Below, piece after piece: positions 36,028 through 47,284 of a stretch of DNA of 64,000 nt. The notes under the pieces are model-generated. The model did no database searches. It saw nothing but the letters and a program-made list of their open reading frames with translations, and had not been told where the DNA came from. Each line of letters starts with the position of its first letter. Positions within the stretch are counted from its first letter, which is position 1. Where the stretch lies: contig CP136890.1 in assembly GCA_034359265.1 (NCBI GenBank), positions 93,087,501-93,151,500 of the forward strand, in the 5' to 3' direction. This DNA is from Canna indica. Its lineage: Eukaryota > Streptophyta > Magnoliopsida > Zingiberales > Cannaceae. A program made the translations under genes and the position numbers.

Positions 36028-36743
36028 TGTTAGGGACTTTTCGATGCGCCCGAGCGACGACGAATCATGACGGAATGTTCCCTACATATTTGTAAATATG
36101 TTTTCGCGTCCATGTAATTTTGCCTTTATTTCTAGTTCGTACTTGTAAAACCTCTTGTGCGATCCCCATGGGCCCGTGGTACGAGTTGTATGCATGTTGG
36201 GGTTATTCGACATTTGGTTCATCCGTCACGGCTAAGCGGAAAACCTTGTGTTCATTTCGTCATGGCCGTGGCCACGGAAAATCACCCCGTCGGGTGGCCC
36301 AAATTTTGTCATGCTCCTCGTGCTTTGAGGAACCTTGGGGGTGGCACTTGGGGGTTAGAGGCCTCATGTATAGTGTAGGAGAGCGTTGGCAAACAAAGCG
36401 GTTGCCTTGGGCGGAGACGAACGAGTGGCCCATATGGGCATGCGACATGTCGTTCTTCGCCCAAGACAATTGCGGAGCTCGTCCTACACCCGGTTTTATG
36501 TTTTCTTGCGTCCATAGTCCTGTAATGTTGTTTTTGCTTTATGCCTTCAAAAACCATTCGGCCAACATGGTCTTTTGGGGGCGCGGACATGGAGTGCGAG
36601 GTTGGCACGTGGTCCAACGTATGCCCCGCGATGTTAAGTCGGGAAGCCCAATTCGGGACGGATTCGGGATTAAGGCTTATCCCTTGCACGGGATGCAAGG
36701 GTGCCGCACGGGTTCTTCCGCTCAAAACAATTGGCCCGTGACA
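36028..36743 (+). repeat. LTR3 of the dimer
   Basis: 716 bp. Private changes include GGGGTTATTCG and CCTGTAATG where LTR1 and LTR2 have GGGGTCATTCG and CCTGGAATG. It ends GTGACA at 36743 and is followed directly by CACTA sequence. Confidence 0.9.
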
Positions 36744-38996
36744 GTTCCCTTACCAAATATACTATGGGAACATAAAAAATAAAAAAAATTACCGTAGCCA
36801 ATGTATGAGAACAATTTTAAAGACTGTTCCCTTAGCCAGTATACTATGGAAACAAAAAAAATTATTCCCGTTAAATATCCCAAAATCGTTCCTATATATT
36901 TAAAATCGGAACAATAAAAAAATTGTTCCTATATCTAATACTTATTCAGTTCATTAATCATATGTTAGGATGATTATCACTAATTTCATTTTGATGGGAA
37001 AAATATTTTCTTCAGTACATTTGAATCATAGTCTTGTTTCTCATGGAGCTCTTATGCTTGGTCATTTTTTTTTTCTAGTATGGATCTGTATACTATAGGC
37101 AACTACAGTAAATTTTTCTAATCATTAAGATCTCATGGAGCTCTTAATGCCTCATGTTTGGGCTGAAAATTTGCCCAATCACGTTGTAAGCTAAAATTCT
37201 TTTAAGAAACCTATAACATATACTGTCTTAGAGTCATGTAAAAATAGTAAGTACTGCTTACATTCTCAAATATACAAATTACTTCCTTTTAAGGCTTGAA
37301 ACACCACTCACCTCAAACTAAAACTCTCTTCAGCACTCAGTCACATTTTATTTGTACATACACACCTCAATCTCCAATGCTTTTAGCATAGTAGTTGGAG
37401 TATACTTTATCGGAGATGTAAAGCGCGCGAGTGCTCCATGATTAATTGAATTCTAAGGTAGCAAGGACTTATTGAATGCCCTCTATCATATTGTATCTCA
37501 TGATTCAAGTCCTTGTTGCGATTCTCATCAGATCCATGCTTAACCAAAAGTAAAGTGATATTACCCAATTGAGTAAAGATGATGGCGTGTAGGATGAAGG
37601 AGGTGATGATCTACGACTACAAGCGTGTAGGGGTGTATCAACATGCATTATGCAGAGGATATGGAGGGTCATAAAAACATGTTTTGGATCTAACATTTGC
37701 ACTGATAGTAAATTTGAAAATGATAGACAGCAACGAGTATGATGTAACTTTAGCACATAAAAGAATATTCCAGCTATGGGAAAAGAAAAGAATAAAATTT
37801 TCTCCTTGTTCATTCATTACTGTGTGAAGCTCCATTGATTCTTATCGTTCTATTTGCTGAGTATGTGTTTGCAGTCGTAGAATTATAGACTATTATGTTT
37901 CTACTTTCTACATATCTATCTGAACTCCACTGTGTAAATTTTGCCACCTAAAATTTCAATTGTTAGAGTTACTTATGTTGCCAACTTGATTTTGAATTGC
38001 TCCTTGTTCTCAACTTCATTGCTTCAATTTAGCAAATACTTAGTATGCATCTCTTTCTTTTCTGATAACATAACCTAGAATAGAATTAGAAAAGTATTTT
38101 ATAGCTTTTACATCTCAAATTATATGCCCAAGGACAAGAGGTTGAACATAAACATCCATCTTTATTAAAAATAAGGGAAAGATTCTTGCCTTTTATGATG
38201 GGTATTTTAAATCTAACAACCTCGTTTGTGAACATGCATGCATTAAGGAGCTAGACCACTTCCAGTTCCAAAAACAATGAACTCACCCTTGAAAATCAGG
38301 AGCTTCTCTACTGCTACACTTCAAAGCAGAGCCCCCCCACCTTGCACTCACAACAAGGGCAGAGTCCAAATTTGCCGAACTCTTATCCTGACGTGTTGCT
38401 ATTTTAAGTATAATATTATTGTAATTGTCTAAATATATTTGAGCCCAAAGAATGAGTTGCTTTATGTCATACCTTGTTTGATAAAGAAACAAACTTGGCT
38501 TACCTAATTCTGTCCAATTTAGCAAACACTTGATGTAGTAAGGTATGAAACTACTGTCATGACAATTTATTGATCCAAATGACAGAAACTTCTACTCCTT
38601 ATTGTATTGTAGTTAGCAACATGATATACATGTAGTTGATTTTTCATAATTATATTGAAAATATCTACAGTTGACGAGTATTTTATCAGTCCATTTTGAT
38701 TTTTGTCCCAGTGTGAGTAATGACTATACAAGAACAGTACCAAAACTAATGTAACACTGGAATTTAGATATTCATTATATAATAACATAGATATTGGGTT
38801 CCAGCATCACTTTATTATGATATTTAAAACCCACTTTACTCCTATTTCTAATGACTTAATCGATTGAATGAATAATTCATTTCCAAACTAAATTACAATT
38901 TGGATCAGTTCTGAATAAATCAAGAAGTCTTAATAGAAAGAAAATGGGAAGAGAAATGGTTTTATCCACATTATCAGTATGCTGCAATTGTATATA
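36744..38996. other. CACTA 1 interior, no gene recognised
   Basis: 36744-36960 carries subterminal-repeat words such as CTATGGGAAC and AAATCGTTCCTATA. The rest is AT-rich, with short open frames on both strands that lack domains. It may be intron-like or captured DNA. Confidence 0.5.
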
Positions 38997-40883
38997 GGGG
39001 GCGTTTGGTTGCCCGCAAGTACAAATGCTGCAACTCTAGTTGCAGCATTTAGATAATAAATTTGTTTGGTTGGCTGCAAAATCATTTTGCAGCATTTACT
39101 AATTGCAACTTGTATTTCAAATATCATTTGCGGGCCGCAAGTGGAATTGCAACCCAAAAAGCCCGCAATACAAGATTGCGGGCTGCAAATGCAATAATTT
39201 AAGTATTGAAAATAATTAATTTTGACGACGTAGAGTCATCGGATGAAGACGAGATAAATATCAAAGTTGTAGGTTTTTGCGTGCTGAACCTGATGGTAGT
39301 GTCAGATTTTACATCTGATGTCATTTGATAGATTTTTTAATATATTTTCAGTATTATACAAAAATTAAAAATTATTAATTTGTCAGACAAATCGTGTCGG
39401 GCCTAAATTTTTAGTCTGACCCGAAAAAATTTGTCCCAGACTCGACCCAAAAAATTTATGCCCGACCCGGCCGAAAAAAGTTCGTGTCCAGCCTGACCCG
39501 AAAAAATTTGTGCCCGGCCCGGCCAGAAAAAATTTGTGTCCGTCCCGCCCCAAAAAATTTTGTGTCCGACCCGACCTAATAAATTCGTGCACTGCACGGC
39601 CCGTCCCAGCCCGGCTCGGTCCGAAAACATTCGTGCCCAACCCGGCCCAAAAAATTTCGTGCCCAGCCCGACTCAAAAATTTCGTGCCTGACCTAGCCCG
39701 AAAAAAATTATGCTCGGCTAGGCCCGAAAAAATTCGTGCTCAGCCTGGCTCGAAAAAATTCACTATCGGCCCGGCCCTGCCCAAAAAAAATTCGTACCCC
39801 GGCCCGGCCCGAAAAAATTCATACCCCGGCCCGGCCCGGCCCGAAAAAATTCATACCCGACCCAAAAAAATTCGTGCCCAACCCAGCCCTGCCCGAAAAA
39901 ATTTATGCACTGCCCGACTCGTGCCGACTCGAAAAAATTCGTGCCTTGCCCGGCCCAAAATTATTCGTGCACGGCCCAACCCCAAAAAATTCGTGCCCAA
40001 CCTGGCCCAAAATATTTTGTGCTCGGCCCGCCCCAAAAAAATTCGTGCCCGGTCTGGACCGAAAAAATTCTTGCCTGGCCTTGCCCGAAAAAATTCGTGG
40101 TCAGCCCTGCCCAAAAAAATTCGTGTCCCGACCTAACACGAAAAGAAATTCATGCCCAGTCTGAAATATTCGCATCGGGCCCAACCTTGCCCGAAAAAAT
40201 TCGTGCACTGCCCATCTTGACTCGGCTCGGCCCAAAAAATTTATGCCCGACCCCGCATGAGAAAATTCGTTCCCGGCCAAAAAAATTTCGTGCTCGGCCC
40301 GGCCCGAAAAAATTCCTGCCCGACCCGGCCTGAAAAAATTTGTTTCCCGGCCCAGCTCAAAAAAATTCATCCCCGGCCCGGCCTGACCAGAAAAAAATTC
40401 GTGCCCAGCCCGAAAAAAAAATTGTGTTCGGCCCAGCATTGCCCGAAAAAATTCATGCACTGCCCAACCTGTCCTGGTCCGGCTCGGGCCGACTCGAAAA
40501 AATTCGTGTCCGGCCCGGCCCAAAAAGATTTGTGCACGACCCGACCCGAAAAGTTCGTGCCCGGCCCTGCCCGAAAAAGTTTGTACCCGGCCCGGATAAA
40601 TTCGTGCATGCTCGGCCCGTCCCATCCCGGCCCGGCTCAGCCCGACTTGAGAAAATTCGTGCCCGACCCGACCCGAAAAATTTCGTAAGATGCAAGTTGC
40701 ACGTTGCAAGTTGCAAGTGTAATTACAACTTCCATTTGCGGCCAACCAAATGCTTGCAAATAGAAGTTGCAATTCTATTTGCGGGCAATCAAACGGTAGG
40801 CTATAAAATCTATTTGCGGGCATTTGCTTTTACATGCAAATAAATTTTACAGCATTTACACTTGCGGGTAACCAAACGCCCCC
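38997..40883. mobile_element. MITE-like element filled with a minisatellite, nested in CACTA 1
   Basis: Both ends read GGGGGCGTTTGGTT inward, and the inverted repeat continues to (G/A)CCCGCAAGT, 23 of 24 bases matching. ATA flanks both sides (38994-38996 and 40884-40886), a possible 3-bp PIF/Harbinger-type TSD; no 8-bp hAT duplication is seen. Subterminal blocks rich in TGCAGCATTT and TTGCAAGTTGCAA lie on both sides of the repeat array. There is no transposase. Confidence 0.75.
39395..40690 (+). repeat. GC/A-tract minisatellite, roughly 24-33-bp units
   Basis: About 1.3 kb of degenerate units built on CCCGGCCCGAAAAAATTCGTG. The spacing changes because the GGCCC blocks vary in number. Several frames stay open for 80-240 codons on both strands only because the unit lacks stops. 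Confidence 0.9.
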
Positions 40884-41529
40884 ATAGTAAATTAATGTGA
40901 TCCCATATCAACTTGGAGTGGGGAGCAACAAAGTCAACTATCAGGGGAAAGCATCCTCCAATCCAAGTTGAGAAACATAATCATGAAACTTCACCTGATC
41001 ATACGAACGTGACTCACACTAGGAAGAATTTGAGAGGTGCAGTATCCATCACAGAGAGCATAAAACCAAAAACTTTTTTTTTTGCTAAAGTCATGCATAT
41101 CTTCTCCTCACTCATGCAGGCAACTCAGCTCCCTTTATATCATTCTCTCGAATCACAAACGAGCATCTCTCACTCCCTGTGTAGAAAAGACTAGAAAAGA
41201 CGGGCAGCTCAGCTCCCAATTTCAAGCATATAATGATTCATGTTAACACATCACAATATGTGCAGAGACAGAGCTCTATGTTATTGATGAACTTATATAT
41301 TTTTTTATATTGATATACTTGTAATTTTTTTCTAGTTTCGTATATTTAGTCCTTATATTATTGATGTACGACGCCAACAAAATGGATTTAATAGATCACA
41401 CCAAAAATGGAGGCGTCGAATGAGCAATAAAAGATTTTATGTACTTAAAAATAAATTGGTAATATTTTTTTGCATAAACATCTATATTCGAATTTTAAGG
41501 TAATTGTTTAACTCATTCTTGTGATTTAT
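40884..41529. other. CACTA 1 interior before the transposase_24-like remnant
   Basis: AT-rich. A segment near 41366-41430 (ACGCCAACAAAATGG...GGAGGCGTCGAATG) may be an upstream eroded exon of the same gene, but frames are broken. Confidence 0.4.
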
Positions 41530-41533
41530 ATAA

Positions 41534-41848
41534 AGCATGCTAAGAAGAATGAAGAACTCAGTCAAGTTGAGATGTTTGTTGAAACTCGAACTAAGGACGA
41601 AAAAGTCTTGGATGTTGAAACTGAAGAGGCAATTGTGAGTTTTTCGTTATAGCTACTGTTTTACTTAATTATTTATTATTTTCACTAACATTATTAAATG
41701 TACATTTTAGGAAAAACTTAAAATCATGATTGAGCATGACGAAAAACCTGCTATTGAGGCTTTTCAATCTTTGTTTGGGAAAGAGAAGTCAATGAGGGTG
41801 TGTTGCTATGGAGGAACAATTACACCTACAATCATAAAAAAAGAATGA
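41534..41848 (+). pseudogene. transposase_24-like (Ptta/En/Spm) remnant of CACTA 1
   Basis: Two exon-like pieces, about 41534-41636 and 41711-41848, are joined across a GTGAGT...TTTTAG intron. The first encodes EELSQVEMFVETRTKDEKV and DVETEEA. The second encodes an EAFQSLFGKE segment and ends in KKE-stop. The order of a V(E/F)..T(R/H) segment followed by LFG(K/E) resembles the C-terminal half of plant transposase_24 proteins, accessory proteins of CACTA elements. It is short and incomplete, so probably inactive. A downstream stretch (41850-41960) reads as a glutamine/methionine-rich coiled coil in broken frames. Confidence 0.55.
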
Positions 41849-42469
41849 AGAAATGGCAACAATGCATGATAAACATGATCAGGAGGTGAAGTCCTTGAAG
41901 GAGCAACATGCAATAATGGTAGAGAGACAAAATCAGATGCAACACCAAATGCAATGAATGCAATCTCTTTTGAAGACCTTTATTGCACATGCGAACCCAA
42001 ATTTGGACATAGAGACTATAGCAGCTTTGTTGGCATCACCAACTACTCCAAGGGATGTCAATAGCATCTTTGATTCATCCACTTCCACAAACATCATCCA
42101 CAAAATCAGATAATTTTAGTTTAATATATGATTATAGTCTTTTGATCGTTTTTAATTATTAATTAATTTGTGCAGAAAAATGATGATTTGAGAGATGAAA
42201 GATGAATTTCACGAAGGAGATGATCATCAAGTGGAATTGACTAGTTTGGAAGTGGAAGACTATGCTTGATAGATTAATTTCACATGTAATAATGAACTTT
42301 GTTTTTTGAGTCAACAATTATATTTTACATTTATGAATGAAATTTATGTTTTCTGAATGGAACTTATTTATGAAATTATTTATGAATGAAATTTATGTTT
42401 ATGAATGGAATTTACATTTATGAAAATTTAAGGTTCTACTACACTTTATATTACAAGAACATAGCATAT

Positions 42470-42830
42470 AGAACGATTTTACATACCGTTCCCATAAGTG
42501 CAACTTATAGGAACAATTTTACATATCATTCTTATAGTATTGACCTATAGGAACGGTTTCCAAATCGTTCCTATAACTTTGGCCTATAGGAACGGTTCGG
42601 AAATCGTTCCTGTAGGACAAACCTATAGGAATAGTTTGGAAACTGTTCATGTAGGGAAAACCTATAGGAACGGTTTGGGAGCCGTTCGTATACGCCTATA
42701 GGAACAGTATGAAAATCGTTCATATAAGCTTGGCCTATAGGAACATTTTTTAGAACCGTTCCCATAGGTCTATGGTCACGATTTTATATATTTTGAGAAC
42801 ACTTTTCGATCGTTCCTGTAGGTCAAAAAT
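42470..42830. repeat. CACTA 1 right subterminal repeats
   Basis: About seven copies of a 40-45-bp unit with CCTATAGGAACGGTTTGGAAA and ATCGTTCCTATA(G/A), each itself an imperfect palindrome. Subterminal repeats of this kind bind the CACTA accessory transposase. Confidence 0.85.
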
Positions 42831-43305
42831 GTTGTAGTGAGATTTGCTTCGTAACATATATAAGTTTGCTTCGTAACATAGATTTGGTCATATTCATGAC
42901 GGTCCGTTAACTCCGTCAACATGGACATAATGTCGTTTATTTTTTCGTGGACGAAGAGTTAACGGATCATCACAGATATGATCAAATTTGTGCTATGGGG
43001 GAAAATATATTGGATCAAATTTATGTTACAGAGAAAATATATATGACCAAATCTGTGCTACGGGACAAACCTATAGGACTGAAAATTTTGAAATAAAACT
43101 TATAGGACCAAACCTGTCAACGTGTATGAACGACATTAGTCCACACCAACAGAGAGTTAACGGACCGTCACGGATAGGACCAAATTTATGCAACAGAACA
43201 AACTTATAAGACTGAAAATACCAAAATGAAACTTATAGGACTAAAGTCCAAAAAATTAAAAACTTATATGATCAAATTTGCACTTCTCCCTATCCATCCA
43301 AGATC

Positions 43306-44001
43306 ACTTCCACACACGGAAGGATAAACAAATCAACATTATAGACGCATATAATGAATACAATACCAAACAAGTTAAAAAATCCACACTAGGGGACCTT
43401 ACTAGGGTTTGAAGCCCAGACCTTTAGGCAACTCATAAGCTGTTGTTATCAACTATGTTTGTCACAATTGATGATGATAAGGTTACGTGTGTAATGATAA
43501 TATACTTTTATATGTTTATATTTGCTTAGGAAGTGTTTGATACTCCAATAAATATAAATTTATACTTATATCTTGAATAGTCACCTTAATTAATAACAAC
43601 CTTTTTAGATTTATAATAAAGAATTCAAAATTTTCAAATAAATAGTAATTTTTCAGGATGTTTAGAATGTCCACAAAATTAAATTTCTCTTAGTTTATAA
43701 ATCTAATTCCATCCCTTTTATCACTTAAACACCGGCTCAGAATGAAATTCTTTTTTAAAATCATGCATAACAAAAATTTATTTTTAGTGACCCATATTAA
43801 TTTTTTAATATTAGTTAATGGCTAAACACTTTTGTAATGGTTAAAATTATCATTCTTTTTATTTTATAGTCACTTAAAGACTTTTGAATTATGGTATGAG
43901 GAGTGAGGTCCTTAGAGGCTTATCTATTGTGGTCACTCGAGCATGACATTCGACTTGCGTGCAAATCGCTCCATCACCCATGGCGTCTAGCACCCACGAC
44001 C
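43306..44001. other. spacer with no supported gene
   Basis: AT-rich DNA. Only weak element-like ends (GGAAGTGTTTGATA near 43531 and TAAACACCGGC near 43726) were seen, without a TSD. Confidence 0.4.
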
Positions 44002-44510
44002 TAGAGGTAGCAATATGTGTCATGTCGTGTCTAAACGTAATTTGAACCTGATCCTTTTATTCCTAGGTTGACACGACACGATACACTTAACATGTTTAAG
44101 TAAACGTGTTTAAATGTGTACATGTGTACACCTACACGATAAACATAATTTTAATAGTGAACAAAATGAAAGCTACTGAAATTAAAAATTAAATATAGTA
44201 GAAAGATTATTAATAACAAGACATACCCAACATCCGTAACTTTTTACTTTCTATTATATATATTCTTATAAACAGATAAATGGATTAAATAGGTTCAGTA
44301 ACATGATTAAACATGTTTAGTTAAAAGGATTTAATCATGTTTATACGGATCATACAGGTTCAATTAACCCGGATTAACACGATTATTTAATCGTGTTAAT
44401 CCGAGTTGAACTTGTTTAATCAAAACACACGTTTAGCCAAACTCGAACCCGCGTAACTCCGTCTCGTCTCGTGTCGGGTTATCATGTCGTGTAAAAAATT
44501 GTCAGCCCTA
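44002..44510. mobile_element. MITE-like inverted-repeat element
   Basis: The left end TAGAGGTAGCAAT...CATGTCGTGT is mirrored by a right end that reads TAGGGCTGACAATTTTTTAC...CATGATAACCCGACACG on the minus strand. It includes a 32-bp perfect palindrome at 44371-44402. No open frame and no clear TSD. Confidence 0.55.
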
Positions 44511-45523
44511 ATCGCGGCTAGCAAATACATGAATGCCTCATATGCAACTTGAGTTCAAAAGACTTGATCATTCACATGATTTTTTGCAATTTACACCAAG
44601 TAACACATTCTGTAATACCCGCTAAAATAATAATAATATTTTATGTGTATTAATTTCAACGGGTTGAGCATGACGCGAATTGGCGCGTGCGGGATTGATT
44701 GGTAGCGCCTAATTTGAGGTGAGACCCCTTACTTTAGAAATTCTCTTAGTCATGAATTCTTGGTGGTGTAAAATGTATGTGTCGTGGATTTAAAGAGGAC
44801 TTCGAGTGGGGTTCGGCGGTCCAACTGAACTTGATTCAGATTAGAATCGAGTGAGATGTGACTGATTTAGTGAATCACTTAAGGGGGAATATATATATAT
44901 ATATAACTTAAGCGCCTGGGACGTATGGCTACAATATACGACACGGAACCCGAGGTGCTTGGGGAGAGAGGGGTGGCGATAGAAATTGGAGAGGAGGTGT
45001 CCCATTCGACCGGAGCTCACAAATCCATCGGCGTCGAGTACTGTGAAGCTTCCCACACTCTTCTTCCACTCCGATGAGTGGACTCTCCCTAGAAATCCCT
45101 AAGTCTTCTTGTAGGGGCTGCCGAGTATGATCTCTTCAAATCGAGGTGAAATTTTGTCGTTGCTTGTAATCTCTATAAGTGTATGATGTTTAAGATTGTT
45201 GATTAGGCTTCGTGGGTTTAGGAGGTGCGGTAATCCTAGGGCATGCCCCTAAACCTTAGGGAGGGTTGACCCTATTAAGGGGAGATTATATGTATTGTTT
45301 ACTAATTTTTAGGATTTTATTATTGTTTAATTACGGGATCGTAGATGATACATCATGTATGACATAGCGTTGTGAAAGTCTAATGTGGCTAAGTGACCCA
45401 AAGGTGTAGGGGTCCTTAAGGGCAAATGGTAAACTTCAAATTTATGGTTGTGTTGCCTTATTGGTGAAATTACTATATGCTGGAATTATCATTTGCTGAA
45501 ATTATAATGGCTGAAATTGTATG

Positions 45524-47284
45524 TGTTGGCTTAAGGTTTTCAACCTTAGTTTTAATCTCAATTTTGATGATAACAAATACGAAGCTAATGTTTCATTGAG
45601 AAATACTTTCAGGTTCCATATCAGTTAGCGCACGACGTCCTCGATCGAAAATATCGAAGAAATCGAAAAATCAGAAGGACGTTGGTCGACGCGCTAGGGA
45701 TTCTTCGATAAGTTAGAGTTTAGGTTTAGGGTGTCTAGTTTATATTGTAAATCCTCATAATGATGCATAAGAATCCAAAAACCAATCTCGAACCCCAAAA
45801 CATGAAAACTCAAAAATCACCCTGAAATTCACTAAGCCTAGGGAGCTCCTTGGAGGGCTATATGACATAGATATTTTTTTGACATAAAAAATGACGGTAA
45901 TTATTCCTTGGGTAGAAATTAGATAACGATGTATTTTTTAAAGATTTTTTGGAAGCCTTTAGCCTACCTATACTTGACCCGGGAAATTAGAAAATTTTCG
46001 TTTTCCAAAAATTTGTACTAGACCCCAAAAACTAGATTTTGATTCTTAAGGATTTTGATTTTTTAGATATTTTTATTGAATCCAAATATGGGTAATCCTT
46101 ATATAACATTTATGTTTTAAAGTTATATACTTAAAGTTAATAAATATTATATAAGTAGAATTAGCGAAGACGAAACCAGAAAATGAACAAACAAAGTCTA
46201 ACCAAACTTCCCTGCCTAGGTTCGGTCGACCGATCGGTCGACCGAATAGTGTTAAAAATCGGCAGTAGCCAATTCGGTCGATCGGTCGATTTATCGAAGT
46301 GTGCCAAAAATTAGCAGTGGCTACTTCGATCGACCGAACAGTAGAGGAGCTTGATCGTGATTAAGTCGATCAACCATCTGGTCGATCGAATAGAGCGGTA
46401 AAAGGGCAGAACGCCAACAATCGTTGGGCAGTCGATCGATCGATCGACCGACGATCAATCGGACCATCAATCGGGCGTCGCCAACGAGCAAAAATACGCC
46501 CGTTGACGAGCCGTTTCTTATGGGGGGTTATAAATACACATCTCAATCTTTCTTCTAGCTAACCATTGATGCTTCTAAGCCTCAAAGAGCAACCCCTTGC
46601 ATCTCTACAAGATTCTTGAGCCATCTTTACAAAGAACCCTAGCTTTGAGCCTAAGAACCTTAAGATTAATTTTGAGCTTGCCTTGATTCATCTTCAAGTC
46701 ATCAAGAGGAGCTAAGACATTGTGTTTGAGAGCTAAGTTTATATTGTTTATTATTTTCTCTCATTATTATTGTATTTTGTTATTTATTTCTTTGTATTTG
46801 AGGTTGTAAGAAGACCTAGTGTTAGGTCTTGTGATTGAGTGGTATCCTTGGTGTAGAAGGTGTAAAGCCACTTGTGTAAACTTAGTTTACTAGGATTAGT
46901 TGAGTTGTCCCTTAAGTTGAGGTGGAAGAGTGCTCTCGGTAAGAAGACGAAGACTTCCGGGTGTGAAAGTGTCTTAGGTTGAGAGTGAGACTTTTCAGGT
47001 CAAAGTCCTCTTTGTAAGGGAAACAATTTAATCTAATCAACTTAGTTTGGAAATCCTGAGCGGGGTGCTTAGGTAGTGGAGTAGACATTGGAGCCGAACC
47101 ACTATAAATCATTATGTTAGCATTGATATTTTTGTTTGTCTTATTGCTTCATATTTATTGCTTCAGCTTGCTATTAATATCGTTCTTAGCCTAACTAATC
47201 AAGAAACGATTAAATTGGAATTGGGTGATAAGATTAGTTAACACACTATTAACCCCCCCTCTAGTGTGGCCATTTCACCCAACA
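45524..47284 (+). mobile_element. copia-like (SIRE-type?) solo LTR, copy A
   Basis: It starts TGTTGGCTTAAGG and ends CACCCAACA. It is 1761 bp and contains GATGATAACAAAT near the 5' end, as in many SIRE/Maximus LTRs. A second copy in inverted orientation is at 57700-59372 and defines the ends. Flanks GTATG and TTATA do not match, although TTGTA/TTATA would fit at 4 of 5 if the start is moved two bases. The 46220-46470 part is packed with GGTCGACCGA palindromes. Confidence 0.75.

Larger units (their letters stand above)
31121..36743 (+). mobile_element. tandem dimer of a non-autonomous LTR retrotransposon (LTR-int-LTR-int-LTR)
   Basis: Three nearly identical 716-bp LTRs (TGTTAGGG...GTGACA) flank two internal domains of 1769 and 1706 bp. 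A primer-binding site TGGTATCAGAGC, complementary to the initiator-Met tRNA 3' end, follows LTR1 and LTR2, two bases after the LTR end. A polypurine tract (AAGTGGGGGAGGA) precedes LTR2 and LTR3. GTTC at 31117-31120 and 36744-36747 is a likely 4-bp TSD. No gag or pol motif is present, so it is a TRIM/LARD-like passenger needing enzymes in trans. The outer GTTC pair shows that the dimer is flanked as a single insertion in the CACTA left end. Confidence 0.9.
31023..42839. mobile_element. CACTA (En/Spm-type) transposon 1, non-autonomous
   Basis: The left end CACTACTACATTTTGGC begins at 31023 and the right end ...GTTGTAGTG finishes at 42839 (minus strand CACTACAACATTTTTGACC). The 3-bp TSD AGA is exact (31020-31022 and 42840-42842). 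Subterminal repeats with GGAACGGTT/AACCGTTCC words occur at both ends, as is typical. Without nested insertions it is about 4.3 kb. A transposase_24-type remnant remains near the right end; a catalytic transposase (TNPD type) was not found. Confidence 0.9.
30572..43305. mobile_element. palindromic (foldback) element interrupted by CACTA transposon 1
   Basis: The arm at about 30572-31022 and the arm at about 42843-43305 are inverted copies of each other over some 430 bp. Matching words include GGGAGAA(A/G)TGCA at the outer ends, TTTCATTTTGGTATTTT, GGACTAA(C/T)G, and GACATTATGTCCATGTTGAC near the inner side. If the CACTA is removed, a palindrome of about 0.9 kb remains with a short loop. It encodes nothing. 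No convincing TSD was found at the outer ends, which are therefore approximate. Confidence 0.75.

Noticed and set aside
39383..40843. Long Pro/Arg/Lys- and Gly/Phe-rich frames on both strands (up to 240 codons)
   Set aside because: They are translations of a minisatellite whose unit lacks stop codons; they occur in several frames and both strands.
43531..43740. Possible MITE with GTGTTT/AAACAC ends
   Set aside because: Inverted similarity is short and no target-site duplication could be found.
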